From assembly GCA_947448675.1 (NCBI GenBank), contig CANFOR010000204.1, positions 1 through 5,116 on the forward strand: a DNA stretch of 5,116 nucleotides, written 5' to 3'. Source of the DNA: Betaproteobacteria bacterium (GTDB lineage: Bacteria; Pseudomonadota; Gammaproteobacteria; Burkholderiales; Burkholderiaceae_C). Under the pieces are notes generated by a model. That model was not told the DNA's origin, ran no database searches, and saw only the letters and a list, made by a program, of their open reading frames with translations. Both the position numbers and the translations under genes were made by a program. Shown in pieces: positions 1 through 5,116 of this stretch (the stretch's first letter is position 1; each line of letters opens with the position of its first letter).

Positions 1-473
1 AGATCGTCGGCATGGGCGAGGCGTTCCGCTACGCCCGCGAGGAGATGGCGGGCGAAAACGAGCGCATCCGCATGCTGCGCGACCGCCTGATGCAGGGCCT
101 TCAGACCATGGAAGAGGTCTACATCAACGGTGACATGGACCACCGGGTGCCGCATAACCTCAACATGAGCTTCAATTTCGTCGAAGGCGAATCCCTGATC
201 ATGGCGATCAAGGACATCGCCGTTTCCAGCGGCTCGGCCTGCACCTCGGCCAGCCTGGAACCTTCCTATGTGCTGCGCGCCCTGGGCCGCAGCGACGAGC
301 TGGCCCACAGCAGTTTGCGCATGACGATTGGCCGCTGGACCACCGAAGAAGAAATCGACTTTGCCATCTCCACCATCAAGCACAACGTCGCCAAGTTGCG
401 CGACCTGTCGCCCCTGTGGGAGATGTACCAAGACGGCGTAGACATTTCGTCCATCCAATGGACTGCACATTAA
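1..473 (+). CDS. iscS: Cysteine desulfurase IscS, C-terminal part (5' truncated by window edge)
   Basis: PLP-dependent cysteine desulfurase: it converts L-cysteine to alanine and passes the sulfur as a persulfide to IscU in the cytoplasm. The reading frame is open from base 3, so the ATG at 12 is an internal Met (context IVGMGEA), not the start. The 156 residues visible match E. coli IscS from about residue 249 to 404, reaching the usual C-terminus. The mobile catalytic loop SSGSACTSASLEP is intact, with the active-site Cys codon at 240-242 (Cys328 in E. coli numbering). The tail SPLWEMYQDGVDISSIQW is the region known to contact IscU in E. coli. The PLP-lysine and most of the cofactor domain lie outside the window. 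It heads the visible isc cluster, 120 bases before iscU. Identification is very secure. Confidence 0.98.
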   Translation, partial: IVGMGEAFRYAREEMAGENERIRMLRDRLMQGLQTMEEVYINGDMDHRVPHNLNMSFNFVEGESLIMAIKDIAVSSGSACTSASLEPSYVLRALGRSDELAHSSLRMTIGRWTTEEEIDFAISTIKHNVAKLRDLSPLWEMYQDGVDISSIQWTAH

Positions 474-545
474 TGGCCCACCCCCGAAGCGGCTTGCGCC
501 GCCTCCCCCTCAAGGGGGCAACACCAGTGGCCCGGCAAAGCCGGT
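474..545. repeat. GC-rich multi-hairpin intergenic repeat between iscS and iscU
   Basis: Three inverted repeats lie side by side straight after the iscS stop. The first is GAAGCGGC (486-493) against GCCGCCTC (498-505) with loop TTGC and one mismatch. The second is CCCCC (505-509) against GGGGG (514-518) with loop TCAA. The third is CCGGC (532-536) against GCCGG (540-544) with loop AAA. The first two share base 505 and compete slightly. Elements of this type recur in gaps of Comamonadaceae genomes, from memory. No T-run follows, so a classical intrinsic terminator is unlikely. In the mRNA it could stabilise or separate the iscS and iscU messages, which is inference. Confidence 0.75.
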
Positions 546-580
546 TCGACGATGTCACTGGAAAAGACACGAGTTTGACG

Positions 581-586
581 AAAGGA
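581..586 (+). promoter_or_regulatory. Shine-Dalgarno site of iscU
   Basis: AAAGGA ends seven bases before the iscU ATG at 594. It is the clearest ribosome binding site in the window; iscA, hscB, hscA and fdx have weaker or no visible ones. This fits the scaffold protein being needed in quantity. Confidence 0.7.
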
Positions 587-593
587 ATTAATC

Positions 594-998
594 ATGGCTT
601 ATTCTGAAAAAGTCGTAGACCACTACGAAAACCCCCGCAACGTCGGCAGCTTTGAAAAAGGCGACGACACGGTTGGCACCGGCATGGTCGGCGCGCCCGC
701 TTGTGGCGACGTAATGAAGTTGCAAATCAAGGTCAACCCGCTGACTGGCGTTATCGAAGACGCGCGCTTTAAAACCTATGGCTGCGGCTCGGCCATTGCG
801 TCGAGCTCGCTGGTGACCGAATGGGTCAAGGGCAAAACCCTGGACCAAGCGGCTGCGCTCAAAAACAGCCAAATCGCCGAAGAGCTGGCCCTGCCACCCG
901 TCAAAATTCACTGCTCGATCTTGGCCGAAGACGCCATCAAAGCTGCCGTGAACGACTACAAAGCCCGCCACGCTCCAGCGGCTGCTGCCACCCACTAA
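594..998 (+). CDS. iscU: Iron-sulfur cluster assembly scaffold IscU
   Basis: Scaffold on which [2Fe-2S] clusters are built from IscS sulfur, iron and electrons, then handed on with the help of HscB and HscA. The 134-residue protein starts MAYSEKVVDHYENPRNVGSF, as in E. coli IscU. All cluster ligands are present: Cys37, Asp39 (in GAPACGD), Cys64 (in TYGCGSAIASSS) and Cys107, next to His106. The HscA recognition motif LPPVK is at 100-104. Compared with the 128-residue E. coli protein there is a one-residue insertion near residue 50 and an Ala-rich tail (HAPAAAATH). The start is fixed by the conserved N-terminus and an AAAGGA site seven bases upstream. It lies between iscS and iscA, the standard isc order. 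Confidence 0.99.
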   Translation: MAYSEKVVDHYENPRNVGSFEKGDDTVGTGMVGAPACGDVMKLQIKVNPLTGVIEDARFKTYGCGSAIASSSLVTEWVKGKTLDQAAALKNSQIAEELALPPVKIHCSILAEDAIKAAVNDYKARHAPAAAATH

Positions 999-1005
999 AA
1001 CCCCT

Positions 1006-1046
1006 TCAGCCTGAGCGCGTTGAAGCCTTCGACAAACTCAGCCTGA
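1006..1046. repeat. Decayed palindromic repeat in the iscU-iscA gap
   Basis: The left arm 1010-1025 (CCTGAGCGCGTTGAAG), read as its reverse complement, resembles the right arm 1027-1042 (CTTCGACAAACTCAGC). They share CTTC, an A-C pair and CTCAG around a one-base centre. The right arm resembles the common TTCGACAAGCTCAG intergenic repeat of Comamonadaceae. The 9-mer TCAGCCTGA also occurs twice in direct orientation, at 1006-1014 and 1038-1046. The CTGAG/CTCAG arms (1011-1015 and 1037-1041) could form a hairpin, but the arms have diverged. It fills most of the 63 bases between the two genes. Confidence 0.55.
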
Positions 1047-1061
1047 CCGGCGAGAAAAATT

Positions 1062-1385
1062 ATGTCCGTTACCCTCACCGACGCTGCTGCCCGCCACGTA
1101 ACCCGCTACCTTGCTAAGCGCGGCAAGGGTGTGGGTGTGCGCCTGGGCGTCAAAACCACGGGCTGCTCGGGCCTGGCCTACCAGCTCGAATACGTCGACG
1201 AGCTGGCACCTGAAGACATCGTGTTTGAAGACCATGGCGTCAAAGTCTTGGTCGACCCCAAGAGTTTGGCCTATATCGAAGGCACTCAGCTGGACTTTGT
1301 GCGCGAGGGTTTGAACGAGGGCTTTAAGTTCCTCAACCCCAATGAGCGCGACCGCTGTGGCTGCGGTGAATCTTTTCGTGTCTAG
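1062..1385 (+). CDS. iscA: A-type iron-sulfur carrier protein IscA
   Basis: A-type carrier that binds an Fe-S cluster or iron and passes it to apoproteins, acting downstream of IscU. At 107 residues it equals the length of E. coli IscA. The three invariant cysteines are Cys35 (in TTGCSGLAY) and Cys99 and Cys101 (in the C-terminal CGCGESFRV). The segments EDIVFEDHGVKV and GTQLDFVREGLNEGFKFLNPN are typical of IscA rather than ErpA or SufA. The position in the isc cluster supports this. The start is set by the family N-terminus MSVTLTDAAA. The ribosome site is weak: only a GAG at 1052-1054, seven bases before the ATG. Confidence in the family is very high. Confidence 0.98.
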   Translation: MSVTLTDAAARHVTRYLAKRGKGVGVRLGVKTTGCSGLAYQLEYVDELAPEDIVFEDHGVKVLVDPKSLAYIEGTQLDFVREGLNEGFKFLNPNERDRCGCGESFRV

Positions 1386-1390
1386 GGCCA

Positions 1391-1418
1391 CTGCGCAGCT
1401 GCCCAGCGGCTTGCGCGG
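1391..1418. repeat. Fragment of the iscS-iscU repeat in the iscA-hscB gap
   Basis: The 12-mer AGCGGCTTGCGC at 1405-1416 is identical to 488-499 in the iscS-iscU repeat. Here it lacks the downstream C5/G5 hairpin. A different pairing is possible: GCGCA (1393-1397) with TGCGC (1412-1416), extended by wobble pairs. An 8-base perfect palindrome, GCAGCTGC, lies at 1395-1402. Twelve bases is short enough that chance cannot be excluded in GC-rich DNA, but the location in the next gap but one favours a truncated repeat copy. Confidence 0.4.
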
Positions 1419-1438
1419 TGCTCGGTAAGTTTGCAAAA

Positions 1439-1960
1439 GTGACGACCCTTCAATCCACCGACTTTGAGCTATTTGGTCTTGTGCCCCAATTTGCGCAAGA
1501 CCGCGCGGCGGTGGACGCGCGCTGGAAAGAGCTGCAGCGTGAGGCCCACCCTGACAAATTTGCCGCGCAAGGCGCTTCCGCGCAGCGCGTGGCCCTGCAG
1601 TGGAGCGTACGCATCAACGAGGCTTACCAGCGACTCAAAGACCCTTTGAAGCGCGCAGCCTACCTGTGCGAGCTGCGCGGCGCGCCGATCCAGGCCGAAA
1701 ACAACACCGCCATGCCAGCTGCGTTTTTAATGCAGCAAATTGAATGGCGCGAAGCACTAGACGAGGCTTCTGGCGCTGCGGAAATAGACGCCATCCTCGT
1801 ACAAGCCAATGAATATATGCGTGAGGCGCTACAAAAATGCGAGCAACTGCTCGACAATGAAGATCAACCAAAAGCCGCCGCACAGGTGGTGCGCAGCCTG
1901 ATGTTTGTGCAGCGCTTTACCCACGAGGTGCGCTCGCGTGCCGACTTGCTAGAAACCTAA
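1439..1960 (+). CDS. hscB: Fe-S cluster assembly J-domain co-chaperone HscB
   Basis: J-type co-chaperone (Hsc20) that binds cluster-loaded IscU, delivers it to HscA and stimulates the HscA ATPase. From the GTG at 1439 it has 173 residues, close to the 171 of E. coli HscB. The N-terminal J domain covers about residues 7-77 with the HPD motif at 37-39 (bases 1547-1555). The C-terminal helical domain carries FLMQQIEWREALDE (96-109), which aligns with the IscU-binding face of E. coli HscB (Leu97, Met98, Ile101, Glu102, Glu105, Glu109), plus Phe156. No ATG is available in frame at the start. A longer form from GTG 1418 is possible, but it would add seven residues outside the family alignment and begin at the repeat fragment. 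I prefer 1439; neither start has a good ribosome site. It ends six bases before hscA. Confidence 0.93.
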   Translation: MTTLQSTDFELFGLVPQFAQDRAAVDARWKELQREAHPDKFAAQGASAQRVALQWSVRINEAYQRLKDPLKRAAYLCELRGAPIQAENNTAMPAAFLMQQIEWREALDEASGAAEIDAILVQANEYMREALQKCEQLLDNEDQPKAAAQVVRSLMFVQRFTHEVRSRADLLET

Positions 1961-1966
1961 ACCCCC

Positions 1967-3847
1967 ATGGCCTTGCTGCAAATTTCTGAACCCGGCGCAT
2001 CGCCCCAGCCGCACCAGCGGCGCGTGGTGGTGGGCATCGACCTGGGCACCACCCATTCTTTAGTGGCAGCTGTGCGCAGCGGTGTAGCCGAATGCCTGCC
2101 CGCTGAAGATGGCCGGGTGCTCTTGCCATCGGTCGTGCGCTACGGCGCGGGTACGCAACGCGCTATCGGGTGGAAGGCCCTGGAGACGCCCGAAAACAGT
2201 GCGTTGGCAGCTAGCAATACCATAGCATCAGTGAAGCGCCTGATGGGCCGTGGCTTGGCCGACGTGGCCAACGCCAGCCTCTTGCCCTATGCCTTGGTGG
2301 ACCAAGGCGGCATGGTCATGGTGCAAACCCAGCAGGGCTTGAAGTCGCCGGTAGAAGTCAGTGCCGAGATTTTGGCCACGCTGCGCCAGCGCGCGGAAGA
2401 TAGCTTTAACGACGACCTGTTTGGCGCGGTGATTACCGTGCCAGCCTACTTTGACGACGCCCAGCGCCAGGCTACCAAAGACGCGGCCCAGCTCGCGGGC
2501 ATCAACGTGCTGAGGCTCATCAACGAGCCCACGGCAGCGGCGATTGCCTACGGCCTGGACAACGCCGCCGAGGGCGTGTATGCGGTGTATGACCTGGGCG
2601 GCGGTACTTTTGATATTTCAATTTTGCGGCTCAGTCAAGGCGTGTTTGAAGTGCTGGCCGCAGGTGGCGACTCGGCCTTGGGCGGCGATGATTACGACCA
2701 CGCCTTGGCCGCGTGGGCCTTGCAAAAACTGGGCAAAACCGCCGACACATCCGCGCAAAAAACCGCTGCTAAAAACGCTGCGCGGCAATGCAAAGAGGCT
2801 TTGTCGGGGCTTAGCAATGCTACACAATCCATAGCTATCCACGCGCATCCAGAATGGGTTTTTGGCCCATTAGAGGTAAAAATTGCCGACTTTGAAGCTG
2901 CCACAGCCGCTTTGACTGCGCGCACCATGAGCGCTGTGCGCAAAGCCCTGCGTGATGCGCAGCTGGACAAGGTCGATGTCAAAGGCGTGGTCATGGTGGG
3001 CGGCTCGACACGCATGCCGCAAGTGCGCCGCGCGGTGGCCAACTTTTTTGGTAGCGAGCCGCTGGTTAATTTAAACCCCGACGAAGTAGTGGCCCTGGGC
3101 GCGGCGATTCAAGCCAACCAGCTCGCGGGCAATAACCCGGGCAATGACTTGCTGCTGCTCGACGTGATTCCGCTCTCGCTGGGCCTGGAGACCATGGGTG
3201 GTTTGGTCGAGCGCATTGTGCCGCGTAACCAAACCATCCCCACCGCCATGGCGCAGGACTTCACCACCTACCAAGATGGGCAAACCGCCCTGGCCCTGCA
3301 CGTGGTGCAAGGCGAGCGCGACTTGGTGGCAGACTGCCGCAGCTTGGCCCGCTTTGAGCTGCGTGGCATACCGCCGATGGCCGCTGGTGCGGCGCGCATT
3401 CGCGTTACGTTTACGGTGGACGCCGACGGTTTGCTGAGCGTGGCTGCCAAAGAGCAGGGCAGTGGCGTAGAGGCGCACATCAGCGTCAAACCCAGCTATG
3501 GCCTCTCAGACGAACAAATTGCCAAAATGCTGCAAGACAGTTTTAGCACCGCTGCACAAGATATGGCGGCACGCGCTTTGGCCGAGGCCAAGCTTGATGC
3601 TGACCGCATGCTGATGGCCACCCAAAGCGCACTGGCTGTCGATGGTGACTTGCTATCAGAAGCAGAGCGCACTACGCTGGCCCAGCTTATGCAAACGCTG
3701 CATAACACGGCTGCCGCTAGCCACGATCCAGCGCAAATAGAAGCTGCCAGCAAAGCCCTGGCCAATGGCACCGAAGCCTTTGCCGCCGCGCGTATGAACC
3801 ACAGTATTCGCCAGGCTTTGGCGGGTAGAACGCTAGAGAGTCTTTAA
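1967..3847 (+). CDS. hscA: Fe-S assembly Hsp70 chaperone HscA
   Basis: Specialised Hsp70 whose ATP cycle, driven by HscB, acts on the LPPVK motif of IscU to promote cluster transfer. It has 626 residues against about 616 in E. coli. The start MALLQISEPG is the hallmark HscA N-terminus. ATPase motifs in order: phosphate-1 loop GIDLGTTHSL (23-32), VTVPAYFDDAQRQ (157-168 region), NEPTAAAIAYG (186-196), phosphate-2 VYDLGGGTFDISIL (207-220) and adenosine site VVMVGGSTRMPQV (341-353). The linker LLLLDVIP is near 395-402, then a beta substrate-binding domain and a helical lid from about 510. His30 replaces the Asn of E. coli GIDLGTTNS. Residues about 256-305 are the most divergent stretch. No ribosome site is visible; the start is six bases after the hscB stop, so translational coupling is likely. 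Its stop overlaps the fdx start. Confidence 0.98.
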   Translation: MALLQISEPGASPQPHQRRVVVGIDLGTTHSLVAAVRSGVAECLPAEDGRVLLPSVVRYGAGTQRAIGWKALETPENSALAASNTIASVKRLMGRGLADVANASLLPYALVDQGGMVMVQTQQGLKSPVEVSAEILATLRQRAEDSFNDDLFGAVITVPAYFDDAQRQATKDAAQLAGINVLRLINEPTAAAIAYGLDNAAEGVYAVYDLGGGTFDISILRLSQGVFEVLAAGGDSALGGDDYDHALAAWALQKLGKTADTSAQKTAAKNAARQCKEALSGLSNATQSIAIHAHPEWVFGPLEVKIADFEAATAALTARTMSAVRKALRDAQLDKVDVKGVVMVGGSTRMPQVRRAVANFFGSEPLVNLNPDEVVALGAAIQANQLAGNNPGNDLLLLDVIPLSLGLETMGGLVERIVPRNQTIPTAMAQDFTTYQDGQTALALHVVQGERDLVADCRSLARFELRGIPPMAAGAARIRVTFTVDADGLLSVAAKEQGSGVEAHISVKPSYGLSDEQIAKMLQDSFSTAAQDMAARALAEAKLDADRMLMATQSALAVDGDLLSEAERTTLAQLMQTLHNTAAASHDPAQIEAASKALANGTEAFAAARMNHSIRQALAGRTLESL

Positions 3848-4185
3848 TGCCGATTATCAAAATTTTGCCGCACTCTGAATACTGCCCGCAGGGCGCAGAA
3901 ATCAGCGCGCCCGCAGGCACCAGCATCTGCGAAGCCTTGCTAGAGAACCACATCAACATCGAGCACGCCTGCGACATGAGCTGTGCCTGCACGACCTGCC
4001 ACATCATCGTGCGCGAAGGCTTTGCCTCGCTCAACGAGCTCGATGAAAACGAAGAAGACCTGCTCGACCGCGCCTGGGGCCTGGAGCCGCATTCGCGCTT
4101 GAGTTGCCAGGCGTTTTTGGCGCAGAGCAATGTGGTGGTGGAGATACCCAGGTATTCGATCAACCACGCTAAAGAGAACCACTGA
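3847..4185 (+). CDS. fdx: ISC-type [2Fe-2S] ferredoxin
   Basis: Adrenodoxin-type [2Fe-2S] ferredoxin that supplies electrons for cluster assembly on IscU and IscS. At 112 residues it matches E. coli Fdx (111). Cluster ligands are Cys42, Cys48, Cys51 (in ACDMSCACTTCH) and Cys87 (in SRLSCQA). Cys46 is the extra conserved non-ligand Cys of ISC ferredoxins. The segments MPIIKILPH, EHACDMSCACTTCHIIVREGF, AWGLEPHSRLSCQA and VVVEIPRYSINHA are all diagnostic, the last being the conserved C-terminus. The ATG shares its A with the hscA TAA (TAATG), so translation is probably coupled; a weak GAGAG lies at 3836-3840. It is the last gene of the operon seen here. Confidence 0.98.
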   Translation: MPIIKILPHSEYCPQGAEISAPAGTSICEALLENHINIEHACDMSCACTTCHIIVREGFASLNELDENEEDLLDRAWGLEPHSRLSCQAFLAQSNVVVEIPRYSINHAKENH

Positions 4186-4348
4186 GCTATTGGTCGGAAG
4201 GCCGCTAGCGCCAGTGAAGACTCTCGCCGTTCACCCCAAAGCCCGGTCCCATTGAGAGATTACTCTACCAACTCTGTAGTGGGCGCGTACCCAAGGCTAG
4301 GCCGCAGTCAAGCAACTATGCGTTAAGCTGCAACGCACTGCCAATGCT
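4186..4348. other. Non-coding gap between convergent fdx and feoB
   Basis: No open frame here resembles IscX (about 66 residues, acidic), which follows fdx in E. coli. No intrinsic terminator with a T-run is visible for either flanking gene. Two small symmetric elements stand out: CGCTAGCG at 4203-4210, a perfect 8-base palindrome, and a 6-base-pair stem TGCGTT (4319-4324) / AACGCA (4332-4337) with a 7-base loop. The latter lies 12 bases past the feoB stop on the minus strand and could be an mRNA 3'-end structure. Termination may be factor-dependent. Confidence 0.6.
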
Positions 4349-5116
4349 CTAGCCCAGCCCAAAGCCCAGTGACACCCGGTACGTAATGAACGAAGCCACA
4401 TAGGCCAAACCAAACAAATAGGCCGCCATCACCAAAGGCATTTTCCAGCCTCCGGTTTCGCGCTTGACCGCAGCCAAAGTCGCCATGCATTGCGGCGCAA
4501 ACACATACCAAGCGATCAACGAAAAAGCCGTGGCCATGCTCCAACTTTTGGCGATGATCGGCCCTAGTGCAGACGACACATCGGCCCCCGTGGCCGAGAG
4601 CGCGTACACCGTGCCCAGCGAGCTAATGGCCACCTCGCGCGCGGCCAGGCCGGGCACCAGGGCAATGCAAATTTGCCAGTTAAAACCAATCGGCTCAAAC
4701 ACATAGGCCAACGCGTGGCCGAGCATGCCCGCAATGCTGAAGTTGATGGCGGGCTCGGCAGCGCCTGCGGGCGCACCGGGGAAGCTGGCCAGAAGCCACA
4801 GCGCAATGGTGAGCGTCAAAATAATGCCGCCAACGCGCTTCATAAAAATCTCGACCCGCTGCCACAGGCCAATGCCGATGTTGCGCACCGTGGGCCAGTG
4901 GTAGCTGGGCAGCTCCATCATCAAAGGGCGCACTTGACGACCCTGCGCAGTGAAGCGTTTGAGCACCCAGGCCACGCCCAGCGAGCCGAGGATGCCCGCG
5001 AGGTACAAGCCAAACAGCACCAAGCCTTGCAGCTCCAACACGCCCGCCACCGCATGCTGCGGCACGAATGCACCAATCAGCAGTGCGTAGACCGGCAGGC
5101 GGGCCGAGCAGGTCAT
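4349..5116 (-). CDS. feoB: Ferrous iron transporter FeoB, C-terminal membrane part (5' end outside window)
   Basis: Fe(II) transporter of the inner membrane; the GTP-binding domain that drives it lies outside the window. The visible 255 residues are the C-terminal half of the membrane domain. Recognisable landmarks are TCSARLPVY (2-10, the second Gate-type motif with its Cys), PLMMELPSYHWP (64-75), LWQRVEIFMKRVGGIIL (84-100), GLAAREVAIS (156-165) and FAPQCMATLAAVKRETGGW (206-224). Hydrophobic segments lie at about 7-19, 29-52, 95-111, 129-155, 193-217 and 226-247. The frame stays open to the window edge. The ATG at 5114-5116 is an internal Met that happens to coincide with the edge. The C-terminus is short, without the long cytoplasmic insertion and extension of E. 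coli FeoB. Transcription is convergent with isc, so it is not in that operon. The stop is TAG at 4349-4351. Confidence 0.95.
   Translation of the reverse strand: MTCSARLPVYALLIGAFVPQHAVAGVLELQGLVLFGLYLAGILGSLGVAWVLKRFTAQGRQVRPLMMELPSYHWPTVRNIGIGLWQRVEIFMKRVGGIILTLTIALWLLASFPGAPAGAAEPAINFSIAGMLGHALAYVFEPIGFNWQICIALVPGLAAREVAISSLGTVYALSATGADVSSALGPIIAKSWSMATAFSLIAWYVFAPQCMATLAAVKRETGGWKMPLVMAAYLFGLAYVASFITYRVSLGFGLG

Noticed and set aside
12..14. ATG as the start of a short protein
   Set aside because: The frame is open upstream and the preceding codons (IVG) match IscS, so this is an internal Met.
474..545. Intrinsic terminator after iscS
   Set aside because: Stems are strong but there is no following T-run, and the operon continues with iscU.
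588..995. Long open frame (135 codons) antisense to iscU
   Set aside because: It mirrors iscU almost end to end, a usual result of GC-rich codon use, and its product resembles no family I know. iscU is certain.
1038..1436. Open frame of 132 codons antisense to iscA
   Set aside because: It covers iscA and its gaps on the opposite strand, with no recognisable domain or ribosome site.
3071..3478. Open frame of 135 codons antisense to hscA
   Set aside because: It is fully inside conserved HscA coding sequence and has low-complexity, unrecognisable translation.
4258..4290. tRNA-like D-arm on the minus strand (AGAGTTGGTAGAGTA)
   Set aside because: It resembles the AGTTGGTAGAGC of many tRNAs, but no acceptor stem, anticodon stem or GTTCGA T-loop lies at the right distance. 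Most likely chance.
4464..4706. Plus-strand open frame within feoB
   Set aside because: It is the shadow of the conserved FeoB membrane segments, with no support of its own.
5114..5116. ATG as the feoB start
   Set aside because: The residues from here correspond to the middle of the FeoB membrane domain; the G domain must lie beyond the window.
1..5116. CRISPR array, insertion sequence, phage or defence genes
   Set aside because: No regularly spaced repeats, transposase or unfamiliar gene was found; every coding stretch belongs to the isc operon or feoB.

Overview
The window holds most of a housekeeping isc operon for iron-sulfur cluster assembly, followed by the end of a convergent ferrous-iron transporter gene. 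The proteins closely resemble their Proteobacterial counterparts. The moderately GC-rich composition and the gap repeats (an AGCGGCTTGCGC hairpin with a C5/G5 hairpin, and a TTCGACAA..CTCAG palindrome) suggest a betaproteobacterium of the Comamonadaceae, near Rhodoferax, Polaromonas or Acidovorax. The family call is an inference from remembered repeat and protein features. The genus cannot be fixed from this sequence.

Layout: the window opens inside iscS (1-473, C-terminal 156 residues, catalytic Cys present). A 120-base gap with stacked GC-rich hairpins leads to iscU (594-998). A 63-base gap with a decayed palindromic repeat leads to iscA (1062-1385). A third gap with a short piece of the first repeat leads to hscB (start best placed at 1439). 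From there the operon is tight: hscB to hscA is 6 bases, and hscA overlaps fdx (3847-4185) by one base. A 163-base non-coding gap follows, then the 3' end of feoB on the minus strand, which runs off the right edge.

How they work together: IscS takes sulfur from cysteine and passes it to the IscU scaffold. The Fdx ferredoxin supplies electrons. HscB brings loaded IscU to the HscA chaperone, whose ATP cycle releases the cluster. IscA acts as an A-type carrier to apoproteins. FeoB imports Fe(II), the other raw material, but is convergent and so independently transcribed. iscR, if present, lies upstream of the window. No iscX is found between fdx and feoB.

This is an ordinary, intact core locus. 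I found no sign of a new biological system. The points worth a second look are the repeat remnants in the three upstream gaps, the hscB start, the lack of iscX beside convergent feoB, and small sequence features of HscA.
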